Shown here: positions 1 to 11,041 of the stretch, one piece after another
Position numbering within the stretch: position 1 is the stretch's first letter
How the letters are laid out: every line of letters begins with the position of its first letter
NCBI RefSeq assembly: GCF_020509005.1
Contig: NC_063013.1
Span: 6,386,001 to 6,450,000 of the forward strand
Length of the DNA: 64,000 nt
Origin: Fulvia fulva
Taxonomy: Eukaryota; Ascomycota; Dothideomycetes; Mycosphaerellales; Mycosphaerellaceae
Reading direction: 5' to 3'
Program-made: the position numbers and the translations under genes
The notes under the pieces: generated by a model
Database searches by the model: none
The model's input: only the letters and a program-made list of their open reading frames with translations
What the model was told of the DNA's origin: nothing

Positions 1-1
1 C

Positions 2-493
2 CGCTGGGTCCTTGAAGTCATCCCATCCTGGAAACTCCCTACCCTTGAGTGGCTTCGGCAGCTCCACGCCACTGCTGCGAATCACCTGCTTTCTCTGGGC
101 CACGTAGCTGGCTCTCTTCGCAAGTAGTGTCAATAGGTTGGAGATGTCGCTCTTCTTCTGAGCGAGCTCCGTTTGGAGGCCCTCGACCTTCACCTCCATA
201 CGCACGATAGTGGCTTCTTTCTGCTCCACTTTTTGGCCGAAGAGCTGCTTAGCTGTGGCCTCAGCTTCTTTGTTGGCGGCAACGTTGAGAGCAAGCTCAC
301 GACTGACCTTTTGGAGCATAGAGGCTTCTGACAGACGAGAAGTGACAGTGGGTGATGGAAGTGGCGATATCGTAGGTGTGGGTGAAAGGGTGAAAGGATC
401 ATTCGAAGGTGAAGTCGTGTTGTTGGCGCCAAGCTTTCTCCACGTCCACGATTGGCCACTGAGAAGGAGGTAGAGCACATCAGGGGTACGCAT
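2..493 (-). CDS. Coiled-coil protein, paralogue of the 864-2072 gene (3' end off window)
   Basis: An open frame runs on the minus strand from an ATG at 493 to the window edge without a stop (164 codons visible). Its last part aligns with the C-terminus of the gene at 864-2072: AKRASYVAQRKQVIRSSGVE here against AKRVSFIAQTKQVLRCNNID there, followed in both by LPKPL and a G-x-EF-x-x-W motif. The middle is heptad-like and rich in K, E, Q and L, so a coiled coil is likely. The N-terminal part is S/T/P-rich and does not match the paralogue. A possible splice acceptor (ctccttctcag) lies just inside the frame near 458, so the visible ATG may be intronic and an upstream exon may exist. The copy could also be truncated at its 5' end. 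I do not recognise the family. The duplication is directly visible; the function is unknown. Confidence 0.6.
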   Translation of the reverse strand, partial: MRTPDVLYLLLSGQSWTWRKLGANNTTSPSNDPFTLSPTPTISPLPSPTVTSRLSEASMLQKVSRELALNVAANKEAEATAKQLFGQKVEQKEATIVRMEVKVEGLQTELAQKKSDISNLLTLLAKRASYVAQRKQVIRSSGVELPKPLKGREFPGWDDFKDPA

Positions 494-654
494 CACGGTA
501 ACAAGATTCAGAACGATGATGTTCAGGGAAAGCATGGTTCAGATTGTGAAGTTTGCGTATTGCTGGGACCTACAAACAGAACTCCCATGAATAACCCATC
601 TGCATTGTGCCAAACGCCAAAAGTCCTGTTCAACCGAGTAATGCCCATCAACTT

Positions 655-830
655 TTCGCGAAGGAAGAATCGTTCCATTCCCTGATAGCGTGTCCCCTCC
701 ATGATATGGACAGTCTCAGTCGCCGCAAAGGAAGAAAGTGTTCGTTCCCTGATAGTGTGTCTCCTCCATGTTATCTTCAATCTCAAGTCGTTGCAAAGGA
801 AGAAGATGTTCATTCCCTGATGCATTTCCG
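655..830. repeat. Diverged tandem repeat, about 67-68 bp, 2.5 copies
   Basis: The core aaggaagaa...ttccctgat recurs at 661, 728 and 796, a spacing of 67 and 68 bases. The bases between (gtgtc, ctcctccatg, then tatct or tatgg) also match between copies. The period is not a multiple of three, so the repeat is unlikely to be coding. It lies in the intergenic space between the two coiled-coil paralogues, which otherwise shows nothing. Confidence 0.75.
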
Positions 831-863
831 TTCAGTGTACGCCGTCAATCGCCTCACCATCCC

Positions 864-2072
864 CTACTTTCCACCCATGAAGACCTTGACAGCCTCCTCG
901 GGGCCCTTGTCATCCTTCCAGTCCGAGAACTCCATGCCAGGAAGAGGCTTAGGCAAGTCGATGTTGTTGCATCGTAGGACTTGCTTAGTCTGGGCGATGA
1001 AGCTGACTCGCTTCGCACAGCGCTCACCGATGCTCTTCAGCTGCCCGTCCTTCTTCTGGAGCGCCTTCTTCATGTCTTTGTTGTGCTCCTCAAGGTTGGC
1101 GATGGTCTTCTTGTAGCCAGCCTTCGCCTCGAACACCGCCTTGACTGACTTCTCGAGGTCGACGTTGACAGCCATCGTCTTCGCGCGCTCTTCGTTTGCC
1201 TTCTTGGCTTCGTCGTTCTTCTCGTCGAGCTGACGGCTCATCAACTTCCTCAGTCGGACTCCATCGTTGATGTCTGCATCGCGTGTCTTTATTCTCTGGT
1301 CCTGCAGACTCTTGTCGAGGAGCAAAGTCTCCAACTGCTCGTCCTGCTGCTTGACGCGCTTCTCGATCTCTGCGAGTGCAGCTGCGTCGCTGGCCATCTG
1401 TGCATCCTTGGCCTTCAGGATCACCCTCAGCTCTGCGCCATTAGCAACATTGAAGCGCTCCGTGAAGTCCTTCTGGGCGACGACCATCTCTCTGATCTTC
1501 GCTGCCTGATTCTTGATCATGTCGTCCTGTGCAGTAATCTTCTTCTCGAGTTCTTGGATCTTTTGCTGGGACTGAGCTGGATGGATCTGTGGCGGTACGG
1601 TTCTACCTTGCTTCGCGGCCATGAGCCTGTCCTCGTCGATCTGGGTCCATGGCTGCGGCGTGTTACTTTTCTGCTCGTAGCCCTCGACCTTCTCCTTGAG
1701 TTTGGTGTTTTCGGGGCGCGCCTTCTCGAGCTCAGCTTCGAGTCGCTTGAGCTTGTCATCGGTTCCATTGCGAGTGGCAGTAGTCTTCTTGACTGCCGCC
1801 TTCTTCACGACTACGGCGAGACCTTTAGGTGCAGGGGCAGCAGCAGCGTTCTTGGGCGGAGGCGCCTGAGCTGACGACTCGAGTACCTCTGCAGAATCCA
1901 CGCGATGCACACTACCGGCAGACTTGATTGGGCTCTCAGTCTTCTCACGGGGTGGCGAGTCTTCATTTCTCGCCTTCTTGTTGCTTGTTTGCTTGTCGCT
2001 GGGGTCGGGGTTCGAGATGTCAGAGTGAGCGCGTTTGCGACTCGGCGAGGTTGGAGATGACATCTCGTCCAA
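864..2072 (-). CDS. Coiled-coil protein of unknown function, 402 aa
   Basis: Single-exon ORF. Residues 1-100 are low-complexity, charged and S/P/A-rich, with two basic stretches near the N-terminus (SRKRAHSD and NKKARNED) that look like nuclear localisation signals. Residues 105-365 are K/E/Q-rich with heptad spacing, hence a long coiled coil. The tail carries the LPKPLPGMEFSDW block shared with the partial paralogue at 2-493. The start at 2072 is followed by MDEMSS; a start at the second Met (residue 4) is also possible. I do not recognise a named family. Nuclear location and oligomerisation are inferences from composition only. Confidence 0.75.
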   Translation of the reverse strand: MDEMSSPTSPSRKRAHSDISNPDPSDKQTSNKKARNEDSPPREKTESPIKSAGSVHRVDSAEVLESSAQAPPPKNAAAAPAPKGLAVVVKKAAVKKTTATRNGTDDKLKRLEAELEKARPENTKLKEKVEGYEQKSNTPQPWTQIDEDRLMAAKQGRTVPPQIHPAQSQQKIQELEKKITAQDDMIKNQAAKIREMVVAQKDFTERFNVANGAELRVILKAKDAQMASDAAALAEIEKRVKQQDEQLETLLLDKSLQDQRIKTRDADINDGVRLRKLMSRQLDEKNDEAKKANEERAKTMAVNVDLEKSVKAVFEAKAGYKKTIANLEEHNKDMKKALQKKDGQLKSIGERCAKRVSFIAQTKQVLRCNNIDLPKPLPGMEFSDWKDDKGPEEAVKVFMGGK

Positions 2073-3391
2073 GGATGCCGTCCACGTGTGTTGATGTGTG
2101 TTGGTGTGGGTTGGTATGGGATGAATGTGCGGTGAAGTGTGTGTTGAGGTTGGGAAAGACTGATGAGTTTCCGGTGCCTGTGTGAAAGTGAGGTGTTCTC
2201 TCGAAGTCGAAGAGAAAAGTGCAGTTGTAGTATAAAGGAAGAAGGGTGCGGATTTAAGAGGGAAGAAATAAACTTTGGATCACGCGTGGTAGTATTCACT
2301 CACCGCGCTTCCCAAATCCGCTTGATGGAACTCATTCACTAGCAAGCACGTGGCATGCTCAAGAGTCGAGCCCGTTTGAGCTTCACCTTTCCCTTCACCA
2401 ACATGCAGTCCACATCGGTATCCTCTCGAGCATTGATTACGAGTCGGATAGCCACGAGATGGCGCATTCGCATTTGTAGCGTTGTACATGTCTTAGGCCA
2501 GCGGTCTCAGACAACGCACATCTTGTACGTGGTGTTCAGCAAGACATCCTGACCCTGGACGTTGCACCCACGACAACTGGGGTTGATGGACATAGAGTCT
2601 GGTGTTCGTGGTAGGTGTAATATAGTCGTAGTTGGGATCTGGTCCGTGGCGGCAAACAATGCCTTGATCGCGAAGATATCGTGAATCATTTGGCCAGGTC
2701 GATTCCGGTTCATGCCATGGCCTTACTGCTACGATCTGGAGCCTGGCTTCCACTTATCATCGCACGGGGAACGATGGGAGGTATGCATACGATGCTGGTC
2801 AAGCTAGCATAGTACATCGTGGGTCGTGATGGAGTAGAAGAGAGGAAGGTGAGACAACGTGAAGTCGGGAGATCGGCGTTGGCGCAGCTTTCACGTCAGG
2901 CCTGCGCAATGAGCGTCACTCTTCTCTTGACGACACGAACATCTTACACACGAATTGGAAGCTGTGGTGGCATCTACTCCTTCCACTATGGCAGCAACCA
3001 CCGCATAGGCGTACCTTCGACCCAAGCAAGGCCCCATGATCTCTTGAACCCAATCGTCCGCTCGCACCGACTCGACAGATGCCCTACAGTTACAAAGAGA
3101 AGACATGTTGCGATCGACAATTGAGCGCCTCGAGACATCCCGCTCAAGATTCTACGTAGAACCATCTGTCCAGACCAGTCGAGCGGGTCCGAGATGCTTG
3201 AGCTCGTGGTCCATTGTCGTCGCACGTGGCTGGCATAAGTTTTCATTGTCGCTCATTGTCGCTGCAGTCTTTGAAGCCACTTACTGACCTCTAACCCAAT
3301 ACAGCAATCAATAGACATCGCCACGATGGCCACTGATCCTTCTATATATCGGATTCGAAGACGATAGGCCCACTGGCAGCATCAAGCCAAG
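2073..3391. other. Intergenic region, 1.3 kb
   Basis: Divergent promoter region between the coiled-coil gene (minus) and the membrane protein (plus). ORFs here are short, overlap on both strands and resemble nothing I know. A TATATAT run at 3343-3349 lies 43 bases before the ATG at 3392. I see no RNA gene or repeat. Confidence 0.5.
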
Positions 3392-4108
3392 ATGGAGGCA
3401 CAAGACCATCCACTGCTTACACAGCAAGAAGACAAGCTACGAACGTCAGAAGACTCCGACGACCTCTCCGATGGCGCGCCAGATGTACGAGGCCTCAGAT
3501 CCAGCAACGAGCGCAAACTCTGGCCATGGCTCGTCGTCTCTACAGTAACATCAGCCGTCGTCTTTGGCTTCCTCGGCGCTCTCGCCTGCGCAGCCCTCCG
3601 CGACATCCAGCCCTACTTCGAGGCCGACTGCGGCAATAACGTCTCCCAGGCAATAGCAAAAGGCTGCCACTACGATGTTCAAACAACCGCCTGGGTTCCC
3701 GAAGCATGCCGAGATGACCCCAAAACTACCGCCGAGTACAAAAAATGGCTGTGGGATCCAGCTCGTAAGCCTACGCCTTTCCCATACTTCGCCGATCAGG
3801 CAGGGCAGGTATGGTTGCAGAATGAGGAAGTTATGTCGAAGTTTGAAGGGTTGATTTGGACAACGTGGGAGGAACATTTGACGCACTGTGCTTTCATGCC
3901 GAGACGGTTCATGAGGACTTGGAGTACTGGACGGAGGATCGATAACAAAATTGGTACTTCGGAGCATGCGAGTCATTGCACTGATATGCTGGTGGATGTG
4001 GTGAAGAATGGGATGCATAACGGTTCTGATATCACTACGAGATTCCATGTTGATTTTGTGGGCTGTCCGGGAAAGCCTCTCAACGGTGAACAAGGGCTAT
4101 ATGATTGA
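3392..4108 (+). CDS. Single-pass membrane protein with two HxxHC motifs (UstYa/DUF3328-like layout)
   Basis: Single exon, 238 aa. The N-terminus is hydrophilic and cytosolic-looking (residues 1-42). One membrane segment follows (about 43-70, WPWLVVSTVTSAVVFGFLGA...). After it comes a cysteine-containing region with GCHYDVQTTAWVPEAC, then HLTHC and HASHC about 28 residues apart. Two HxxHC motifs behind one membrane anchor is the layout of UstYa/DUF3328 proteins, some of which act as oxidases in peptide and polyketide pathways. It also fits a broad uncharacterised ascomycete family of TM proteins, which I think more likely since no biosynthetic genes adjoin. The motifs are visible; catalysis is inference. 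Codons switch from C-ending to G/T-ending in the second half. Confidence 0.75.
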   Translation: MEAQDHPLLTQQEDKLRTSEDSDDLSDGAPDVRGLRSSNERKLWPWLVVSTVTSAVVFGFLGALACAALRDIQPYFEADCGNNVSQAIAKGCHYDVQTTAWVPEACRDDPKTTAEYKKWLWDPARKPTPFPYFADQAGQVWLQNEEVMSKFEGLIWTTWEEHLTHCAFMPRRFMRTWSTGRRIDNKIGTSEHASHCTDMLVDVVKNGMHNGSDITTRFHVDFVGCPGKPLNGEQGLYD

Positions 4109-4566
4109 GGTGAGGATATCGAGATGCTCGCTTACTTTGATGCTTGGTCACTTCAGCGCGAAAGGCGTCAGAGGCAGGAGCATCCTCATCAGGCTAGTCC
4201 TTGCTTCGTTACAATTAGTGGTTGCCAACGAGGGCGGCACTACATACTGCATAGACATTGAACACGTCTTGGTCGTTCTGATGCTCACCAACGTTCGAAT
4301 ATGTATTCTTCTCGAGGCAACGTCGCCTCTTCGAGGCACTGAGCACAATATCAATCCAGCGATCAAGTGAGCGGAGATAGCCGCTGTTAGCGTGACCTCG
4401 AACCGCGGCCCGCGCCTCGCTTAAGCACGTGTGCTTGTTTACCACTCACCACGACTTCGCGAAAAGTCACGAACATCTTGTCGCATCGCTCATTGCTCTA
4501 CCATCTCACGCGTTTACTTTTGGTGTCTGGCTAGCTGACTGAAGGTGGACGGCGGCGACTTGCGTA
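4109..4566. other. Intergenic region, 458 bp
   Basis: 3' flank of the membrane-protein gene and 5' flank of MIF2. No convincing ORF, repeat or RNA gene seen. Confidence 0.5.
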
Positions 4567-7455
4567 ATGGCGCCTTCCTCGGAGAAGAACAACGCCGGCA
4601 CGCCAGGTCGACGCAAGAAGTCCGATAACCAATACTTCGACATTGGCAAGGTTGGACGGAAGACTGGTATCACACTGAAGGACACAGGAATACGCGACGA
4701 ACATGGCCTCGAACCTGTTTCCGGCATTTTCTCTTCACCAAATGACACCGACATCCTGGGAAATAAGACGCTCACAGATGAAGGTATGGACTTGGACGAT
4801 ACCTCTGCGCCGGAAGTAAGAGACGCCCTCACTTCACGAAAGACACCACGACTACCGCCGACGCGACAATCGCCCCTGAAGCACACCAGTATTGGAGGAT
4901 CTCCGAGGCGGTCATCGGTGAAACGAGCTCTCAACGCACAAGACGACGAAGACGAGGACACTCCCGAGCAGCCAGCCGCGAATCGAAGACTTGACTTCAA
5001 CAAGAACCGCAAGAGTGTCAACGTTGCAGACAACCAGAGCCCATTCAAGCCAAGGAAGGTGCTACGGAGGTCAATGAATGCCAGGCCGGATCCATTCTCA
5101 CTCGAGGACGATGAGACTGCGAAAACCTCGATCGAGTACACCAACGAATTCATGGAGGACGATGACAATGTGGAGCAGTCGATTGAAGGCGACGATGGGC
5201 CAATTATGATGGATGATAATACTCTTGAACCTGAGCAGACTGCGGCGGATGTCGAAGAGACAAAAGTCCCTGCGAAACGCGGAAGGGGAAGACCTCGAAA
5301 GTCGGACCAATCTGTGGACAACAGTCAAATACAGCCATCTTCGAACACGACTACAAGGAAACGTGGCAGACGAAGCTTGGAAGACAGCGAAGTTGTGGCC
5401 GAGAGCAGTGCACAAGGAGCGATGAGACCGCCTGCAAAGAAGAAGCGCTCTTCAAATGTCACTGTTCACCGAGACGAAGGCACTGAGCTTGCAGACCCGT
5501 CTGAGCTCGCCCGTAACGATCAGACTGTGTTCGATGACAACTCCAACATAGTCCAACAGGACTCGCAAGCAGACCTCGACTCACAGCTCCAAGCACAGGG
5601 CGAGGCGCAGCCACCGAAGAAGGGAAGAGGACGGCCAGCTAAGGGCAAGAAGAATGCGGCGCCAAAGGAACGGGATCCCAACAGGGCGATGGGAGTGCCT
5701 GTTACAGCGACTGGGAGTCCCGTCAAACTCAACGATTCACCCTCGAAGCTGAATCGTCGTGGGAGCGTAGGTCCTGTCAGCAACGTCAACTTACGAGCGA
5801 TGACACCTCACGAGGACGCTCGAAAGATCTCGAGAGCAGGCCGGAATTGTATCGAACCACTGAAGTTCTGGGAGAATGAATCTCGAATATGGAAGAACGG
5901 CGAGATCGAAGGCATCATCCGTGCCGAACACGTCGACAAGCCCCAAGACAACCGCAGAAGGAAGAAGAAGGGTCGTAAGCGCACTGGCAGTCGTCTTAAC
6001 GCGATCGAGGAAGAAAGCGAGACGGAATCTGTGATGCCTGACGAGTGGGAAGAGACCATGGGCGTGATCACGGGCAATGTGGCCAACTGGAACGCATCAA
6101 CAAAGGCAGGCGATCCAAATGATCCTGTGCAGGAAGGTACGATTGATACTGATCTAGTCAACAGCCATTGTGAGACATATTGGGCTGACATACCATCTAG
6201 ATATCGCCTTCGCGTCATCGTCCATCATCACGCGCGACGTGGCAGGGTCGGAGTTCAAGTACGCCAAGATCATGACACTGCCCTTCTTCGGCGCTGGCAT
6301 CGTCGAGGTACCGCCGGAAGGCTTCAAGCGCGCGAAGAACAGTCGCAAAATGCAGATGGTGTTCTTTGTGCACGAGGGAAAAGTGTTGGTGGAGGTTGGT
6401 GCCACTGGCATGGAAGTCAATCAGTTCGCGCTGAGCAAGGGTGGCGCTTGGATCGTGCCCAGAGGTAAGCCTGCTGCTGTTCCCTTCTTCCCTTTGCTGC
6501 CCACTCAACTCTATCCATTCTACCTGCCACCCCCGGATCTACCACCCACTTTTCCCCGGAACGGGAGACGTCTGGCATCAAATCGGCGGTGCTTCGGCGC
6601 GAGGGCGTCGCATGGAGGAGACGTACCGGATCAGCTTCACGTCACAATACCACGGCTCTTGACGCTCCCGCGCTCTCGCCTTTGCGACGACTCTCTTGGC
6701 GACGGCTGCGCTCTGCGAAGCGGTGAACTCGCCGCAAGAACAATGCCATTCTGGTTTCCTTGGCTACGACTGCAGGTATCCAGCACCTGAGTGCGCGCGC
6801 GAGTCAACCGAGTCCAGGACAATGGCTGCACGCGTTCACAGTTGCGATGGCGGTGTATGTGCGACTTGCGCTGTCACTTTAACGCTCGGTTCCACCTGGG
6901 TCGCACCGCACGAGCTTGCGCTGAACGACGTGGCACTGCGTGGAGTTGTGGTGGCAACAACGACGTGGTCAGATGCTGTGCAACAGAACTGTCGCTCGCC
7001 TGACGACATGCAGCGCTCCCGTGGGCGGTGTCCGTTCGGCTGGGTCCAGTGTTCGGCACGCCGCTGTTCTGTTCGATGCTCGACTCTTTACCCCGGATCC
7101 CTGCTTCCCGCTGCTTGTCCCTGCTGTGCGATGGATCTGTTCGGGAAGCAATGCTGTTGCGTGTACAACGTTACAGCGCATCAGCCGAGCCGCCGCGGCT
7201 ACCGATCGAGTCTTCTCCCTGGTCTGGTCCGGTCAGCACTATCACGCAACGCCTGCAAATCCTGGATGTTCTTTCTGCGAGTGGGCGTTCGCATGAGCTG
7301 TCATGCTTGAGGATCTTTTTGTGATGAATGTGGATAGAATGCTGACTGCTATGGGTTTGATCACAGGCAACAATTACGCAATCACCAACGAGAGTCGGAC
7401 CAAGTCCGCCAAAGTTTTCTTTGCGCAGGGATGTGTGGTTGATGGTGTGGAATGA
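4567..7455 (+). CDS. MIF2: Inner-kinetochore protein CENP-C/Mif2
   Basis: Three exons: 4567-6136, 6201-6464 and 7367-7455, giving 640 aa. CENP-C binds the CENP-A nucleosome and links centromeric chromatin to the outer kinetochore. The N-terminal Mif2 region is at residues 19-60 (QYFDIGKVGRKTGITLKDTG). AT-hook-like GRGRPRK and GRGRPAK lie near residues 237 and 352. The CENP-C signature is at about 419-438 (SRAGRNCIEPLKFWENES; F where Y is commoner). The C-terminal cupin dimerisation domain runs from about 524 to the end (EFKYAKIMTLPFFGAGIVEV..., then AKVFFAQGC). Intron 1 is 64 bp. Intron 2 is 902 bp but restores the cupin exactly: R-G is followed by NNYAITNES, with branch site gctgactg 20 bases before the acceptor. 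Reading through intron 2 would lose the last cupin strands. Confidence 0.93.
6465..7366 (+). other. Unusually long intron 2 of MIF2, 902 bp
   Basis: Donor gtaagc and acceptor tcacag, with a good branch site at 7341. All other introns in the window are 49-249 bp. The interior carries several overlapping ORFs of low plausibility, including a Cys-rich one at 6696-7310. I found no terminal inverted repeats or target-site duplication, so an inserted element is possible but not shown. Confidence 0.8.
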
Positions 7456-10057
7456 TGGGTTTGACTACTAATCAAAGCTGAATGAGAATGATTGTTCGCT
7501 ATATCGCTATCATGGCGGTGCTGCGCCACAGGTGTCATGAAGGACCAAGCAACAACGATGGCGACTTTTCTTGTTAACGAAGTAATGGAGCGTGCGAGCG
7601 ATTGAGTTCGCGGACTGCGCCATGGATGCCGAGTCGGGAGTTGCATGAGCACTTGCAGCAAGAATAGCAGAGCTTATGACTTGTCATCCATACTTTTTCC
7701 CATCTTTCTCCGGCGGTGCGATCCCAAGTTATGTCGAACAAGAGGTTGAGACAAGAACGAAGCTAGAATCGTGCCGTTGGTCTTCGAGACGTGTGCGATG
7801 TCAGTGCAAATCTGGGACCGACGTGGGCCAGATCGGTACAGTGCATGACCGACTGACTGGCACGCTGGTTGCTGGTTGTGGCTGCGCACGATCCCATGTC
7901 TCACGTGAACTATCTGGAGAAACAATCATGTGGTTGCGAGAGGCGAGGCGCGGAGACCGGGACGTTGATCGCGGCGGTATGGTGGCGTGGGTGGATGGTA
8001 TGCTTCATGTTGAGTGCATTGGCTTTGCATGTAGGTCTCCTATTTGGACCGCATCTTATTTCAAGAATGGCTGAGGTGCTTTGGTCTTGTTGTTGATCGA
8101 TCGAACCTTGGAGGGTGACTAGTGACTACACGTTTGGTTGTAGGTTTTCGTGCTCGGGAAGCTTGAGGTTGTAGGTAGCTGTTCTCTCGAGTTGGGCATC
8201 TGGGTTGAGCAGTGCCATATCACTTGGCATTTGTGTTGCCTTTGGACCCGTGAGGTCTTGATGTGCCATGTGTTTGCAACGTGTAGTTATTGAAGTGGCA
8301 GTGCACCACTGACCTCTTTACCATCCAATAAGTCCCATGCTGACCCCAAACCGACCCCAGACCGACAACATTGCAGCACGAGATCTCGATGTGGCAAGTA
8401 CTCAACTTCCCTTTGATCTTTGACAAACAAAAGTCGACGTCTCGCATAGAGTCTCCCCAGTCGCGACGATCTACCTCCTAGTGCAGTATCAAAATAGCGC
8501 GGCCCTGTCGAGCTTCTGTGCATTGAGTTATTAGTTGGAGGCACGCCTCAAGTTGACCTCAGTTCATGCGTAGCGTCGTACTTCAGCAGTAGTGCATCGA
8601 AATCAGTGCATAAGGTACAATGTCACATCGCGTTGCAGGGGATTGACACGCTTGCATCATTGTTCTGCGTATTTCTGTTACCACAGCTGCATATTGAGTG
8701 GGAAAAGGGGCTGCCGCTGCCGGTGGTGTCGATGTTGCCGCTCTAAAAGGAGGCTATGCTGAATGGCTGCAAAGAGGATGCTATTCCTGGCTTTTGAGAC
8801 CAATCATTGAAATGATACTCGGAGTATTGAGCTCGTGGGATTCCACGTGATGGTACGATCGAAGCGGATGGGTGTGAGAACCGAAGCTGTGTTAACACGG
8901 TCTTGTGGCATTTGCCTGACCTGCAACTGCCAAGAGTGGCAGGTAGGCAGTCAGCCATCATTATGATCAAGACACCAAGTTGAGCGGGGCCGTCCAAGCA
9001 GATCAGCTGCAGAGTCGCCTACTTGAAGGTTGATCGCGCACCCGCGGCCCTTTTGTCAGCGCACACCTGGACCAAAGGCTGGGATGGCTGGTTGTATCCC
9101 ACGGTCAGGGTGATTGAAAGTTGGACGCGGTCAGAGCTTCGATCGTCAGAACCTGTAAGTAAGTAGAAGCACGCGCTCGCTTATATCGCATGCAACGACA
9201 TTATCGACCAGGAACGACCATGCGTGAACGCCGCCGTTCTGACCGCGTCCTTGCTGTACGTGAATCCTCGCCACCCAGGTCGCAGGCGCTGATGCTTGAT
9301 ATAGAGATAAAGTGCAGGAGGCCACGCGCATATACTTCGATAACGTCTGTAGCGCATGCGTTTGAAATGCAGAATCCTCTTAGTGGTCGTTGCTGTCGAC
9401 AAGGATGCCATGTATTCGCTTCACCGACGACGCATTACTCGAGCACTTACCTCGTTCACCTATGTCCGCGACTCGTGTCGGTAATGGCGAGTAAGGTGCC
9501 TGCATTGGGGATGCCGCGGGCCACTCGTAGGAGCTCCGGAGACCCTGGAAAGTGATTGAGTGCGCGTGGTCGCCAGATTGGCGGTGAACTGGTGGAATGA
9601 CAGGCATGACCTTGTGAGAGCAAGTGGGCTGCAGTTTTGAATTATATGCGAGCTGACAATGTTCGTGAGCTTAAACACGCAATGCTGCTTGTTTGAACGC
9701 AGTATGGGTAGCTCACCTTTGCTACTGATACGATCCATCGACGTGACGCCTTGGCAGTAGTGACGCGGGACAATGCGTGATGTGCTGGCAAACCGCAGAT
9801 CATTTTGGTTGTAAGTGGTTTGTTGTCCCTCGCTTGCAGATGAGCAGCGCGAGCTAAGCGGTGGACGCTGCTTGATGCATATCCGGAGGGTCCTTCCTCT
9901 AGCCAAGCGAGAGGTATAGAGTTGATGCGCATACATGTGCATGAGCCTCATCGCTGTTCCCCGAGCGTGATCTTTCATGCTTCGCGAAGTCAACTTCATG
10001 GCCAGGCGTTCATGACCCAAATGGGTTGCAGGCAGTGGCGTTCTGTTGATGGCACGA
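7456..10057. other. Convergent intergenic region, 2.6 kb
   Basis: Lies between the 3' ends of MIF2 (plus) and cofactor B (minus). Base composition is mixed and not AT-rich. ORFs are short and lack family resemblance. No tRNA B-box, tandem repeat or long inverted repeat was noticed. It is long for a convergent pair in this window. Confidence 0.45.
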
Positions 10058-11041
10058 CTAGAACTCGTCGTCCTCATCGGCAAATTCGTCGAGCACCGGG
10101 AATTCGCCAGCCTCGACGCGTTCTGCTCGAACAAAGACACCAAAGTTGGGCTGGCACTCGAAGTAGCGCTTCTCTTTGATGCTGCCATCGTTCTTCCCGG
10201 TAGGTTCGTCAAGTGCTACACCGACCCAGGCACCCACGCTTCCTACGATCTCTGGAAGGTCACCGACGTATTGTACTGTGCCACGTCGATGATCAGTGTC
10301 TGGGAGTAGGCGACACCGCTTCCCTGGCTTGATGCCGCGCTGCTCGACTTCCTGGTACGTGGCTTTGACTTTCTGCTGTTCAATGCTCGGTGCGTCCGGA
10401 TCGAAGCGTCCCAGTTTCTGCGCTTTCTTCCAAGCCAATACACTGTCTGTGCGGCTTTCATAATCCGCGCTGGTCATCTCATATTTTTGGACAGAGGAGA
10501 CATCGGTATAGTTAGTCCGCACTCCTGGCGGCCTAGTGTCAAGAACCTGTTGTTCATCATCAGCACTGTTCGTACCAGCATGGCGGGAGGTCAGAAGGAC
10601 ATGTCATGAGCCGGCTAGCCAGACTTGCCGCTCCTTGCGGTCTGTGGCGAGTTTGGTCGGCCATTGGTTCGATGTCAAGTACTGCAGACAGCCATTTCCC
10701 CACATCTGCAAGAGAAAGGCAGGACTGCTCACCAGCATGGAATTGAAGGAAGCAATATAGGACAGGATGAGACATGCTGAGTGGCAGCCACCCACCTGGA
10801 GTTCTGCATATGCCTGCAGTGGCCAAGCACCTATTTGTGTGCCGTCTTCGTCCTGCGCCTCGATCGATTGTGGCGGGTGGGAGGCAAGCTTGAGACTCAG
10901 TTTCTGACACGAGGCAGGCACGCCGGTGATGGGCTCGAGTCGATCTTTCAAGTGGGTGATTGTCCAGGCTGGCGAGACACGGCGCTCTGAGGAAGAATTC
11001 TCGGAGCGTACCAAGAGGGGAATATCAGCTGCCGCCGCCAT
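10058..11041 (-). CDS. TBCB: Tubulin-folding cofactor B (Alp11-type, CAP-Gly)
   Basis: Two exons, 10796-11041 and 10058-10546, joined across a 249-bp intron, giving 244 aa, the usual family length. Cofactor B binds newly folded alpha-tubulin and, with cofactor E, helps assemble and disassemble the alpha/beta dimer in the cytosol. The N-terminal ubiquitin-like domain is at residues 6-82. The linker VLDTRPPGVRTNYTDVSSV, with WKKAQKLGRFDPDAPS after it, is highly characteristic. The CAP-Gly domain is at about 150-228 with the GKNDG signature. The acidic tail DEFADEDDEF ends in an aromatic residue, as in partners of CAP-Gly domains. The start at 11041 (MAAAADIPLLV) begins the ubiquitin fold directly. 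The long intron contains another AG that might be used, but the frame fits only the boundary given. Confidence 0.93.

Noticed and set aside
523..825. 100-codon minus-strand ORF over the 67-bp repeat
   Set aside because: Repeat period is not a multiple of three, so repeat copies are read in different frames; no coherent protein.
655..830. Possible CRISPR-like or regularly spaced repeats
   Set aside because: Units are contiguous and diverged, without unique spacers, and the genome is eukaryotic. The other arrays fail for the same reason.
6696..7310. 204-codon Cys-rich ORF within the MIF2 region
   Set aside because: It lies wholly inside the intron that restores the cupin domain and has an irregular, unfolded-looking composition. 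No family resemblance.
9460..10212. 250-codon minus-strand ORF overlapping the end of cofactor B in another frame
   Set aside because: The overlapping frame is the clear CAP-Gly coding frame; this one is S/R/T-rich without features.
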